Source: an uncultured Eubacteriales bacterium (GTDB taxonomy: Bacteria; Bacillota; Clostridia; Lachnospirales; Lachnospiraceae). From it: 64,000 bases of DNA. Location: contig CATOIK010000011.1 of NCBI GenBank assembly GCA_951800645.1, forward strand, positions 17,533-81,532. The letters are read 5' to 3'. The notes beneath the pieces are model-generated. The model saw only the letters and a list, made by a program, of their open reading frames with translations. It was not told the DNA's origin and searched no databases. The position numbers and the translations under genes were made by a program. Each line of letters opens with the position of its first letter. The stretch's first letter is position 1. Positions 1 through 8,160 of this stretch are shown piece by piece.

Positions 1-1254
1 TATTTTCCAAGCGGCTTTTCCTCAACAGGCTGTAATTTGATTGTTGGAATTATGTACTGCGCTGCCCTCACTGCGGGAAAGCACTCGTGGTGAAAGAAGA
101 ACGGAAACACTTCATCCTGCATAAATGTGTCAACCCTAAATACCCTTACTATCTCCACAACCTGAAGAAAGTGGATAAGCAGGATCTTTCAGAGGATTAC
201 GGCAAAAATAAATATAAGCTCCACTACATCTATCGTGAATTCACCATAGATTTTTCATCATGGACTTAAACTCCCTGTCCAAGAATGCTTCCTCCCTGAA
301 ATTCAGCAAGTTCAACGCACATGTCATGTCCCTGTGTCTTACGCTTCATGTCAACCTCGGGCTGTCCCTGCGCAAAACCTCCCAGGCACTGGGAGACCTG
401 TATAACATCAGTATCTCCCACCAGCAGATCGCCAACTATTGTAAGACCGCCGCCCTCTGCATCAAGCCCTTTGCTGACCAGCATCCTTACGAAAAAGGAG
501 AGGTCTTTACTGCCGATGAGACCTACATAAAAATCCGCGGTCTCAAAACATACATCTGGCTTATCATGAATGCCGCAACCCGTTCCATTATCGGCTATCA
601 GGTATCCGATAACCGTGGGGTCGGACCCTGTATCCTTGCCATGCGTATGGCTTTCCGGGGACTCACAAAACTACCAGAGAACTTTAAGTTCATCGCTGAC
701 GGCTACAGTGCCTATCCTCTCACCGCAATGGAATTCGCAAAGAAGTTCGGGAAAGATTTTACCTTCAAGATTACCCCGGTCATTGGACTTACCAACGACG
801 ATGCTGTTTCTGCGGAGCACCGCCCGTTCAAACAGATGATCGAACGGCTCAACCGCACCTATAAGGCTTCTTACCGGCATACAAACGGCTTTGATAACAT
901 GGACGGCGCCAACTATGACCTTGCGCTCTGGGTTGCTTACTACAACTTTCTCAGACCGCATAAACACAATAGATATAAAGTCCTCAACGAAGTAGAAATG
1001 CTGCAGGGCGCTGACAACATGCCCGGCAAGTGGCAGCTTCTTATCTTCCTTGGGCAACAGACCATTAGGCAACAACATGGCGAAGCCACTAACTGTTCTT
1101 GAGTTCTTCGCCGTCGGTAGGATGTTCAGAGCATTGTTTTGGTGCGCCGTCAAGGGTGGCGTGCACTGGCCATCACTAACATATCTGCAATTTTCAAGGT
1201 TCATTTGAGCCTGTTTTTTTCGTCTCAGTTTTTCATAGATTACTTGACACTACC
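1..1254 (+). mobile_element. Right part of an insertion sequence, left end outside the window
   Basis: The segment holds a DDE-type transposase broken into two frames, followed by about 150 bases of non-coding DNA. The likely right end is the sequence TACTTGACACTACC at 1241-1254, which read inward (GGTAGTGTCAAGTA) looks like a terminal inverted repeat. The left terminus is cut off, so neither the matching repeat nor a target duplication can be confirmed. Assignment to a named IS family is not attempted. Confidence 0.6.
36..1102 (+). pseudogene. DDE-type IS transposase, frameshifted
   Basis: The first frame (from about base 36 to 269) encodes a CPHCGK zinc-finger half, then KLHYIYREFTIDF, and stops. 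The second frame (260-1102) continues with the catalytic DDE core: FTADETYIKIRG, FIADGYSAY, and HRPFKQMIERLNRTYKASYR with the final acidic residue, ending in a long ring of AYYNFLRPHKH. The two frames overlap in a run of five T residues near base 252, so one missing T explains the break. The second zinc-finger half reads CVNPKYPYY, where a second cysteine would be expected, which also suggests decay. A programmed frameshift is an alternative, but it would be unusual for a transposase of this layout. Confidence 0.7.
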
Positions 1255-1491
1255 TTACCCGAAATTTATTCGTAAAAAAAGCTGATACAATCAACGGATT
1301 GTTCAAGCATATTATTACATGGATAAAGGATTTTTGCCTGCCTGTTCCTCCGAAAAAATTGCACAATCCTTTTTCAGTTTTTAAATGAATTATTGGGGGC
1401 TAACGAAAGGAAATGTATAGATATATCCATAAGAAAAATAGAACAGTAAAAGATAACTGGGTGAATAAATATAGTCAAGCGGGAGAGCCAC

Positions 1492-1625
1492 AGCGCGCCG
1501 GCAGCTTGACACCCTGGCAGATGAATTGACCGACCAGGAGATTAGGATTATCATTGCCACTGTACAGGCCATGCTGGATGCCAAACCCCAAAGCCTGTCA
1601 CGCATTGCAAGAGCTCCAGCTCTCT
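1492..1625 (+). pseudogene. Unidentified gene remnant
   Basis: One frame reads RRQLDTLADELTDQEIRI and then IIATVQAMLDAKPQSLSRIA before a stop. The helical, acidic composition resembles the C-terminal tail of a small regulator, but no start or ribosome site is present and the family cannot be named. It is joined directly to an out-of-frame IS3 transposase tail, so the junction is probably a rearrangement scar. Confidence 0.3.
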
Positions 1626-1778
1626 GTTTTTGAATACATCAAGGGGTATTATAATGCCAAGAGGCCTCATGGCGCTTTTAGTATGCTTACGCCGAATAAG
1701 GCAGAAATTTTAAGGGAGCAGGCCTGGGTGAGCGCTCCCTTAAAATTTCTGCTAAAAATCGGTCTGCTTAGTTTTTAG
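1609..1778 (+). pseudogene. IS3-family transposase C-terminal remnant
   Basis: The frame encodes LQELQLSVFEYIKGYYNAKR followed by PHGAFSMLTPNKAE. This is the end of an IS3-type OrfB (IS150-like) integrase domain, recognisable by the FEYIxGYYNxKRPH signature. The rest of the integrase, including the DDE residues, is missing, so the fragment is inactive. The last 30 codons run into a perfect 19-bp inverted repeat (1701-1752). Confidence 0.7.
1701..1752. terminator. Perfect 19-bp inverted repeat, probable bidirectional terminator
   Basis: GCAGAAATTTTAAGGGAGC at 1701-1719 is repeated inverted at 1734-1752 around a 14-base loop. It lies just beyond the 3' end of the minus-strand MFS gene. The AT-rich outer arm could give a T-rich exit, but no clean T-tract follows, so terminator activity is inferred. 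Confidence 0.45.
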
Positions 1779-1797
1779 TATCATCCAAATCCATCCA

Positions 1798-3006
1798 TTA
1801 CTTAGATACAGAAATCTTTCTCTCCAGCCTCTCCTGCATCCCACCCATCACAACCACCAGCACCAGCAGATACACCGGCAGCAGCGCCACGCTTACATGG
1901 TTGGCGATCAACCCGAATACAGGCGGCATGACACAGGTTCCTACATAGGCAGAGGCCATCTGCACGCCGATGATAGCCTGGGATTTTTCCGGCCCAAAGC
2001 GCTCCGGCGTAGCGTGGATGACGGAAGGATAAACAGGGGCGCAGCCCAGGCCAATGAGAATCAGCCCTGCAAAAGAAATGGCACTTCCAAGGGGCAAAAC
2101 CAGGGGCGCAAACAGAGCCACAAGTCCCAGCACAATTACTCCAATGCCCAGACGAATCATCTGGTTATCATTGAATTTCAAGGTCAGAAATCCGCTGAGA
2201 GCCCTTCCGGCTGTAATTCCAACATAAAACAGACTGGCAAACCAGGCGGCTGTCTCTGCAGATAGTCCATGACGCAGCACAAGGTAGCTGCTGGCCCAGA
2301 GGCCGGCTGTCTGCTCAATAGCACAGTAGCAGAAAAAGGTCGCCATCACTTCTTTTGCTCCTGGAATCCGGACTACATCCGCCAGAGAAAGAGCTCTGAC
2401 TTCTTCCTCATAAGCAGCATCGGCATCACTGGTATTTCCATCCTGGGAACCGGCCTGCTCCCGTCCCTTCCATAGCGGCAGACTCAAAAACAAAATCACC
2501 GTAAGGACAATCTGAAGCATTCCAATATACCGGTAGCCCATATTCCATCCCTGGCCGCCTGTCAGGGCAAAGCCCATAATATACGGCCCTACGGACGCCC
2601 CCAGGCCCCACATGCAGTGGAGCCAGCTCATATGACGGCTGGCGTAGTGAATAGCTACATAGTTATTTAAGGCAGCGTCCACACCGCCGGCCCCCAGTCC
2701 GTAAGGAATGGCCCACAGGCACAGCTCCAGATAGGAGCTGCTGATAGAAAAACCAAACAGGGCCATGGCTGTTAAAAGCACGCTGAAGGCCGTCACCTTT
2801 CCTGCTCCGAACCGTTTGGTCTGCCGGGCGCTCTGAAGACTGGAAACGATGGTTCCCACAGCAATGATCATGGAAATCCCGCCTGCATAGGAAACTGGCA
2901 CGGAAAACTCCTGGTACATGGCAGGCCAGGCAGCTCCCAAAAGAGAATCCGGAAGCCCCAGGCTGATAAAGGCCAGGTAAATAATTACCAACAGTAACGA
3001 AAACAA
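1798..3006 (-). CDS. Major facilitator superfamily transporter
   Basis: A 402-residue integral membrane protein with about 12 hydrophobic segments and a charged central loop (KGREQAGSQDGNTSDADAAYEEEV, about residues 182-205) between the two six-helix halves. The N-terminal half has the motifs DSLLGAAWP and AIPYGLGAGGVDAALNN, which place it near sugar-type MFS permeases of the FucP/YbjJ style, but the substrate is unknown. The start is a TTG preceded by GGGAGG at about eight bases. It follows feoAB by 16 bases in the same direction and is probably cotranscribed with it, although a role in metal uptake cannot be inferred from that alone. Confidence 0.85.
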   Translation of the reverse strand: MFSLLLVIIYLAFISLGLPDSLLGAAWPAMYQEFSVPVSYAGGISMIIAVGTIVSSLQSARQTKRFGAGKVTAFSVLLTAMALFGFSISSSYLELCLWAIPYGLGAGGVDAALNNYVAIHYASRHMSWLHCMWGLGASVGPYIMGFALTGGQGWNMGYRYIGMLQIVLTVILFLSLPLWKGREQAGSQDGNTSDADAAYEEEVRALSLADVVRIPGAKEVMATFFCYCAIEQTAGLWASSYLVLRHGLSAETAAWFASLFYVGITAGRALSGFLTLKFNDNQMIRLGIGVIVLGLVALFAPLVLPLGSAISFAGLILIGLGCAPVYPSVIHATPERFGPEKSQAIIGVQMASAYVGTCVMPPVFGLIANHVSVALLPVYLLVLVVVMGGMQERLERKISVSK

Positions 3007-3022
3007 AATCCTATCCTCCCAA

Positions 3023-5398
3023 TCAAAGTATCAGCAGCAATCCATGAACTGCAAAGGCTGCAATCCAGGCCACAACACACTGGCCTGCTGCCACCCCTGC
3101 TGCCCATTTTCCGCCCAGCTCCCGCTTTACTGCTGCCACTGCAGCCACGCAGGGAGTATACAAAAGGCAGAATACCAGCAGAGAGGCAGCTCCGGCAGCC
3201 GACAGGGTGCCAAGCAGCGCATCTGTAGAACCAAACAGCACAGTCAGGGTAGCTACCACACTCTCCTTTGCCATAAAACCGGTAATCAGAGCGGTGGAAA
3301 TCCGCCAGTCTCCAAAGCCCAGCGGCGCAAACACCGGAGTAATCACCCCTGCTGCCATAGCCAGAATACTGTCCTGAGAATCGGACACCATATTAAACTG
3401 CAAGTCAAAGCTCTGCAGGAACCAGATAACAATGGTTGCCAGGAAAATCACCGTAAAGGCCCGCTCCAAAAAGTCCTTGGCCTTCTCCCACAGCAGATGC
3501 ACCACATTCTTGGCCCCCGGCATCCGGTAGTTAGGAAGCTCCATCACAAAGGGAACTGCCTCCCCCTTAAACATGGTTTTCTTGTAAATCAGGGCCATCA
3601 GAATGCCCATGACGATGCCGAACAGGTAAAGACCGATCATTACCAAAGCTGCATGCTCCGGGAAGAAAACTTCCGTAAAAAAGGCATAAATTGGCAGCTT
3701 TGCCGTACAGCTCATGAAAGGCGTAAGCAGAATCGTCATCTTCCGGTCCCTTGCAGACGGCAGGGTGCGGCTGGCCATAACGCCGGGAACGGTACAGCCA
3801 AAGCCGATCAGCATCGGCACGATGCTTCGGCCGGACAGGCCCAGCTTTCTTAACAGCTTATCCATAATAAACGCCACCCTTGCCATGTAGCCGCTGTCTT
3901 CCAGAATAGACAGAAAGAAGAACAGGGTTACGATGATAGGCAGAAAGCTTAACACGCCGCCTACGCCGCTCATAATACCGTCCACAATAAGGGACTGCAG
4001 CACTTCGTTGACCCCGGCCTCTGCCATGGCAGCAGCCGCCAGGTCTGTAATCCAGGAGATGCCGCTTTCTAAAAGTTCCTGAAGGGCTGCTCCCACCACA
4101 TTGAAGGTCAGCCAGAATACCAGCCCCATAATGCCGATAAACGCCGGGATGCCTGTGTATTTTCCAGTCAGTATCTGGTCCATCCGCTTGCTTCTGGCCC
4201 GCTCCCTGCTCTCCCTGGGTTTTACTACAGTCTGGTCGCAGACCCGGTGAATAAAGGAAAAGCGCATTCCGGCAATGGCAGACGCCCGGTCCATGCCGGT
4301 CTCCTCCTCTGTCTGACAGGCGATGTGCTCTAACATCTCCTGCTCATTCTGAGACAGCTCCAGCTTTTCTAAAATCCGGTCGTCTCCCTCTAAAATCTTG
4401 CTGGCGGCAAACCGCACCGGAATAGCCGCCTTTCTGGCGTGATCCTCGATCAGATGCATCACTGCATGGATGCCCCGGTGCACGCCGCTGTCTGTATCAC
4501 TGCACAGATCTGCTCTGGCCGGCGCCTCCTGATACTTTGCAATATGTACTGCATGGCGCACCAGCTCCTCAATACCCTCGCCTTTGGCGGCAGAGATAGG
4601 CACCACCGGCACTCCCAAAAAGGCCTCCATCTCATTGACCAGCACAGCCCCGTTATTTTCCCACAGCTCATCCATCATATTCAGAGCCACAACCATAGGC
4701 ATCTGCAGCTCTAAAAGCTGCATAGTCAGATACAGATTCCGCTCGATATTGGTAGCGTCCACAATGTTAATGATTCCCTTGGGCTTTTCCTGCAGCAAAA
4801 ATTCCCTGGTAACGATTTCCTCGCTGCTGTAAGGGGACATGGAATAAATTCCCGGCAGGTCTGTGATCAAGGTGTTGGGATAGCCCTTTATCACACCGTC
4901 CTTCCGGTCTACCGTAACCCCTGGAAAGTTGCCTACATGCTGGTTAGATCCGGTCAACTGGTTAAACAGGGTTGTTTTTCCGCAGTTCTGGTTTCCTACC
5001 AAAGCAAAGGTCAGGGTCGTATCCTCAGGAAGCGGCGTCTCCGACCCTTTCTTATGATACTTTCCGCTTTCGCCGTATCCGGGATGCTCCGCCTGTTTCC
5101 TGTGGGCCGGCCGCAGTTCTTTCCTTGTTCTTATTTCCGGATGCTCCGAAACCGGCGCTTTTTCTGCTTCGTCCCAGCCCTGGCTGATTTCAATCTTTTC
5201 CGCGTCATCCAGCCGCAGCGTCAGCTCATAGCCATGTATTTTTAATTCCACCGGGTCGCCCATAGGCGCGTATTTTACAACCGTCACCTCCGCTCCCTGA
5301 ATCAAGCCCATGTCCAGGAAATGCTGGCGCAGCGCACCGCTGCCGCCTACAGAGAGTATGGTAGCTGTTTTTCCGATTGGCAGTTCTTTTAATGTCAT
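3023..5398 (-). CDS. feoB: Ferrous iron transporter, FeoA-FeoB fusion
   Basis: This 791-residue protein imports Fe(II) across the cytoplasmic membrane. Residues 1 to about 73 form an SH3-like FeoA domain (LPIGKTATILSVGG, HFLDMGLIQGAEV). A charged linker follows, then the FeoB G domain with G1 GNQNCGKTT, G2 GVTVDRKDG, G3 DLPGIYS, G4 NMMD and G5 ISAAKGEG. The C-terminal half carries the two Gate repeats, including GFGCTVPGVMASRTL, and about 8 membrane segments. Fusion of FeoA to FeoB occurs in some Clostridia. ATG is preceded by AAAGGGGA. A promoter with a DtxR-type box lies directly upstream, so iron repression is likely. Confidence 0.96.
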   Translation of the reverse strand: MTLKELPIGKTATILSVGGSGALRQHFLDMGLIQGAEVTVVKYAPMGDPVELKIHGYELTLRLDDAEKIEISQGWDEAEKAPVSEHPEIRTRKELRPAHRKQAEHPGYGESGKYHKKGSETPLPEDTTLTFALVGNQNCGKTTLFNQLTGSNQHVGNFPGVTVDRKDGVIKGYPNTLITDLPGIYSMSPYSSEEIVTREFLLQEKPKGIINIVDATNIERNLYLTMQLLELQMPMVVALNMMDELWENNGAVLVNEMEAFLGVPVVPISAAKGEGIEELVRHAVHIAKYQEAPARADLCSDTDSGVHRGIHAVMHLIEDHARKAAIPVRFAASKILEGDDRILEKLELSQNEQEMLEHIACQTEEETGMDRASAIAGMRFSFIHRVCDQTVVKPRESRERARSKRMDQILTGKYTGIPAFIGIMGLVFWLTFNVVGAALQELLESGISWITDLAAAAMAEAGVNEVLQSLIVDGIMSGVGGVLSFLPIIVTLFFFLSILEDSGYMARVAFIMDKLLRKLGLSGRSIVPMLIGFGCTVPGVMASRTLPSARDRKMTILLTPFMSCTAKLPIYAFFTEVFFPEHAALVMIGLYLFGIVMGILMALIYKKTMFKGEAVPFVMELPNYRMPGAKNVVHLLWEKAKDFLERAFTVIFLATIVIWFLQSFDLQFNMVSDSQDSILAMAAGVITPVFAPLGFGDWRISTALITGFMAKESVVATLTVLFGSTDALLGTLSAAGAASLLVFCLLYTPCVAAVAAVKRELGGKWAAGVAAGQCVVAWIAAFAVHGLLLIL

Positions 5399-5446
5399 AC
5401 CATGTTCCCCTTTTATTCTTTATCTTGATGATAATTTTCCTCAACA

Positions 5447-5460
5447 TTAGTTATACCTAA
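5447..5460. promoter_or_regulatory. DtxR/IdeR-type iron box over the feoAB promoter
   Basis: TTAGTTATACCTAA is a near-perfect palindrome matching the TTAGGnnnnnCCTAA core recognised by DtxR-family metalloregulators. It overlaps the -10 element of the feoAB promoter, the position expected for an iron-dependent repressor. The regulator itself is not in the window. Confidence 0.6.
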
Positions 5461-5478
5461 CCCGCAGAGAAAAGTCAA
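5450..5478 (-). promoter_or_regulatory. SigA-type promoter of feoAB
   Basis: TTGACT (5473-5478), a 17-base spacer and TATAAC (5450-5455). It lies between the Cys-rich gene and feoAB, so feoAB can be transcribed on its own. Confidence 0.7.
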
Positions 5479-5517
5479 GTTAAAACCTCACAACTTTCCG
5501 GAGAAACTCCCCTTTTT

Positions 5518-5679
5518 CTACTTCCCGTCCTCTTTTCCGGCGCTGTGACTGCAGCCTTGGCAAAAACCGGCAGAAGGACAGCCGCAGCAGCCTCCGCCCC
5601 GCTTTTTTCTCCGGATATACCCATAAACCGCCCCGCCGGCTGCCAAAAGCACTGCGCCGGCCACAATAAGATCTGCCAT
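5518..5679 (-). CDS. FeoB-associated Cys-rich membrane protein
   Basis: This 53-residue protein starts MADLIVAGAVLLAAGGAVYG, a single membrane helix, followed by a basic stretch YIRRKKRGG and a cysteine cluster C-C-x-C-x6-C-x2-C (GGGCCGCPSAGFCQGCSH). That is the layout of the small Cys-rich proteins found beside feoB in Firmicutes, thought to assist FeoB or bind iron. AGGAGAGGGA stands just before the ATG. It is placed upstream of feoAB, whereas this partner commonly follows feoB. It is separated from feoAB by a promoter of the latter. Confidence 0.85.
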   Translation of the reverse strand: MADLIVAGAVLLAAGGAVYGYIRRKKRGGGCCGCPSAGFCQGCSHSAGKEDGK

Positions 5680-5716
5680 TTCCCTCTCCTGCCCATATAA
5701 AATGCCTGAAAGAATG

Positions 5717-5775
5717 GGGCTGCCGCAAAATGTAATAAATACAGAAAAGTATATAATTACATTTTGTGACAGCCC
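5717..5775. repeat. 59-bp imperfect palindrome with TIR-like ends
   Basis: GGGCTGCCGCAAAATGTAAT is matched by an inverted copy with only two differences (one of them G-U compatible), around a 19-base centre. It lies after the cofE gene and could act as its terminator, but there is no T-tract. The ends resemble the terminal repeats of some insertion sequences, so a miniature element is possible. Confidence 0.5.
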
Positions 5776-5795
5776 GCTGCCATTTAAATCATGTT

Positions 5796-6989
5796 TTAGT
5801 TGGTAAAGTTATCAAAATAACCCTGTACCAGAATGATGGGGGTTCCCTTATCTCCGGAACCACTGGTCAAATCACAGAGAGATCCAATCAGATCTGTCAG
5901 TCTTCTGGGGGTAGTGCCCTGAGCGGCCATATTGCCTACCAGGCTGCCGTCTTTCTCTTTGATTCTCTTGGAAATAGCGTCCTGAAGCGCCTGACCGGAC
6001 AAATCCTTAAAGTCATTATCTGCCAGGTATTTTAACTTCAGCTCGTTAGGGGTTCCCTCCAGGCCCGGAGTATATGCCGGAGAAACCACCGGATCTGCCA
6101 GCTCCCAGATTTTTCCTGCCGGATCCTTGAATGCACCGTCGCCGTATACCATAACCTCTACATGCTTTCCGGTTTTGTCCAGAAGCTGTTTCTGAATATC
6201 CAGCACAAAATCCGTGCACTCTCTGGGGAACAGCTTTACAGCATCCTCCGTAGACTTGTTGGAGCCTAACAGGCCATATTTCTCATTACAGCCGCTTCCG
6301 TTAATGGAAGCAGTCATAATATCATCTAAACCGCATACTCTCTCAGCGCCTGCTGCCTTCAGAATCCGTTTGGTTCTTGCGCGGGTATGGATGTCGCAGG
6401 TCAGCACATTCTTGGTGTAATCCAGAATAACGCTGGGATTATTTGCAAAAATCACCTCTACCTCAGCGCCTGCCTCTTTCACAATCTGGCTGTAGTAATC
6501 TACATAGTCCACGCCGGTGAACTCATGCTTGTTCTCGCCAAACAGCTCCCGGTAGCGGGCCAGATTCAACACATCGCTGTAGGGGTTGATGCCTGCCTCG
6601 TCTAATTTATCCAGGGACACCAGCTCATTTCCCACCTCATCGCTGGGATAGCTGAGCATGAGAACAACCTTCTTTGCTCCCATGGCAATGCCCTTTAAGC
6701 AAATGGCAAAACGGTTTCTGGACAGAATCGGGAAGATAACGCCGATCGTTTCTCCGCCCAGCTTTGCCTTCACATCCTCGGCGATTGCCTGGACGCTGGC
6801 GTAGTTACCCTGAGATCTTGCCACAACTGACTCGGTCACTGCGACTACATCCCGGTCTCTCAATGCAAATCCTTCGCTGTCTGCAGCCTCCAGAACACTG
6901 GTCACAACGATGTCAGCCAGTTTATCACCTTCCCGGATGATTGGGCAGCGGACGCCTCTCGATACTGTTCCTACTTTTCTTTCGCTCAT
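5796..6989 (-). CDS. CofE-like coenzyme F420-0:L-glutamate ligase family protein
   Basis: A 397-residue protein with the CofE fold: the N-terminal [15 protein letters not shown] and [18 protein letters not shown] (metal and GTP region), then [20 protein letters not shown] and [12 protein letters not shown]. In F420 producers CofE adds glutamate to F420-0, using GTP. Many Clostridia without F420 keep a CofE homologue of unknown role. No other cofactor F420 gene lies in this window, so the reaction here is not established. The start ATGAGCGAAAG is preceded by AAGAGGAG. It is a single-gene unit with its own promoter and a clustered operator candidate. Confidence 0.8.
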   Translation of the reverse strand: MSERKVGTVSRGVRCPIIREGDKLADIVVTSVLEAADSEGFALRDRDVVAVTESVVARSQGNYASVQAIAEDVKAKLGGETIGVIFPILSRNRFAICLKGIAMGAKKVVLMLSYPSDEVGNELVSLDKLDEAGINPYSDVLNLARYRELFGENKHEFTGVDYVDYYSQIVKEAGAEVEVIFANNPSVILDYTKNVLTCDIHTRARTKRILKAAGAERVCGLDDIMTASINGSGCNEKYGLLGSNKSTEDAVKLFPRECTDFVLDIQKQLLDKTGKHVEVMVYGDGAFKDPAGKIWELADPVVSPAYTPGLEGTPNELKLKYLADNDFKDLSGQALQDAISKRIKEKDGSLVGNMAAQGTTPRRLTDLIGSLCDLTSGSGDKGTPIILVQGYFDNFTN

Positions 6990-7067
6990 TTGAACTCCTC
7001 TTTTCTAGTTGCCTGTAGCCGGCACCTATGCTTGGTCTTTTCAGACCGCTTTTTTGCCAACGCATAC

Positions 7068-7096
7068 AGTATAACTCACTTTATACGAATAGGCAA
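7068..7096 (-). promoter_or_regulatory. SigA-type promoter of the cofE-like gene
   Basis: TTGCCT (7091-7096), 17-base spacer, TATACT (7068-7073). The leader to the start codon is about 75 bases and includes a small GGTCT/AGACC hairpin. Confidence 0.65.
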
Positions 7097-7105
7097 GAAC
7101 CCAAA

Positions 7106-7134
7106 CTAATAAATCTTATTAGAAATACTAATAA
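7106..7134. promoter_or_regulatory. Three-half-site operator candidate
   Basis: CTAATAA (7106-7112), its inverse TTATTAG (7116-7122), and a second CTAATAA (7128-7134), evenly spaced by 3 and 5 bases. The cluster sits directly upstream of the -35 of the cofE-like gene, a typical activator or repressor position. The cognate regulator is unknown. Confidence 0.45.
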
Positions 7135-7224
7135 ATTTTGCCTAAAATTTCTGCAGAATTGATACTAGTGTGCTGACGCATTATACCTGGCAAAACTCCG
7201 CAGGATATTCGTTTATCTGATACA

Positions 7225-7569
7225 TTAAGATTCCGGCGTCTCCCTGGTCTGATAATAAAACTGAATTTCCAGCCTGGAACGGTCAAACCGGATACCGTAT
7301 ATGTCCCATGGGCCAGGCTTTCCCTCCCGGATCTCCTCCGGTACTGCCCACTCTGCCTGATACTGCTCCTGCAGCCGGATAAAGGAAAACTCTGACCCGC
7401 TTTTTGCCCAGGCTCCTGCCCCTAACACTGCCGCTTCCCCAAGCGCCGCTGCCGCCAGCCACCGCCGCTGCCTGCGCCCCATTTCTGCCCAGGCTCCTGC
7501 TTTTCTGGCTGCCTCTCTCACAGAGATTCTCCTCCAGCTCCGATCCTGTTTTTTCCAGCGATACTTCAA
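7225..7569 (-). CDS. Hypothetical small membrane-anchored protein
   Basis: About 114 residues. The likely start is a TTG at 7569 because AAAGGAG stands seven bases before it; a GTG at 7611 in the same frame has no ribosome site. The N-terminus is very basic (KYRWKKQDRSWRRISVREAA), followed by an alanine-rich hydrophobic stretch (WLAAAALGEAAVLGAGAWA) that could be one membrane helix. The C-terminal part is soluble and aromatic (IRFDRSRLEIQFYYQ). No family is recognised. The basic segment before the helix would place the N-terminus in the cytoplasm. Confidence 0.55.
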   Translation of the reverse strand: MKYRWKKQDRSWRRISVREAARKAGAWAEMGRRQRRWLAAAALGEAAVLGAGAWAKSGSEFSFIRLQEQYQAEWAVPEEIREGKPGPWDIYGIRFDRSRLEIQFYYQTRETPES

Positions 7570-7624
7570 CCGCCTGCTCCTTTCATATCCTTCTACCGCC
7601 GTCAGGCCCACAATTCCAAAGAAA

Positions 7625-7651
7625 CCAGGCCGGATTTTCTCATCCGCCTGG
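7625..7651 (-). terminator. Intrinsic terminator after the Gly/Thr-rich lipoprotein gene
   Basis: CCAGGCGGAT pairs with ATCCGGCCTGG around a short loop, followed by TTTCTTT on the minus strand. It separates the lipoprotein gene from the small membrane protein gene downstream. Confidence 0.65.
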
Positions 7652-7664
7652 CTTCTTCTTTTCT

Positions 7665-8042
7665 TTACTGGGCTTTGGTTGTCTCTTTAGTCCGGGTTTC
7701 TCCGGTAATGTCTTCCACGCCCTTCTCAACATCGTTGATCAGACCGTCAATCACGCCGCCAGTCTCATCTGCTGCGCGGGTCGCGCCGGTTGTGGAACCG
7801 CCGTTTCCGGCTCCGCCATTGGTGGTAGTACCGCCGTTTCCGCCAGTCATCCCTGCTCCGCCGGTTTCTTCACCGCCGGAACGAGTCGTTTCACCTCCGC
7901 CGGAACGAGTCGTCTCCCCGGCAGACTGGGTCGTTGCCGTAGTCCCGCCTGAATTCGTATCGTTCCCATTGCCGCAGCCGGTAAGAGACATCACAGCCAA
8001 TGCAAACAACAATGCGCAACATGTCATTCTGATTCTTTTCAT
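7665..8042 (-). CDS. Gly/Thr/Ser-rich putative lipoprotein
   Basis: About 125 residues starting MKRIRMTCC, with a signal peptide and lipobox LTGC near residue 23, so it is probably attached to the outer face of the membrane. The mature part is low-complexity (repeats of GGETTRSGG and GGNGGTTTNGG), then a short ordered-looking tail GVIDGLINDVEKGVEDITGE. The ATG at 8042 is favoured over the TTG at 8048 because GAAAGGAG lies eight bases before it. No enzymatic domain is visible and the function is unknown. Confidence 0.65.
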   Translation of the reverse strand: MKRIRMTCCALLFALAVMSLTGCGNGNDTNSGGTTATTQSAGETTRSGGGETTRSGGEETGGAGMTGGNGGTTTNGGAGNGGSTTGATRAADETGGVIDGLINDVEKGVEDITGETRTKETTKAQ

Positions 8043-8160
8043 AAACAATTCTCCTTTCGCTTTTGTTCTTAGTATGCGAAAGAAGCTGCCGATTTATGAA
8101 CAAATCCCGCTGCCGTTTCTGTCAAATTTTTCCGCAGATTTTTTACTGTCTGAAACCGGA

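Noticed and set aside
671..1204. 177-codon minus-strand frame over the IS transposase
   Set aside because: It is antisense to the DDE domain with its conserved residues, so it is a shadow frame.
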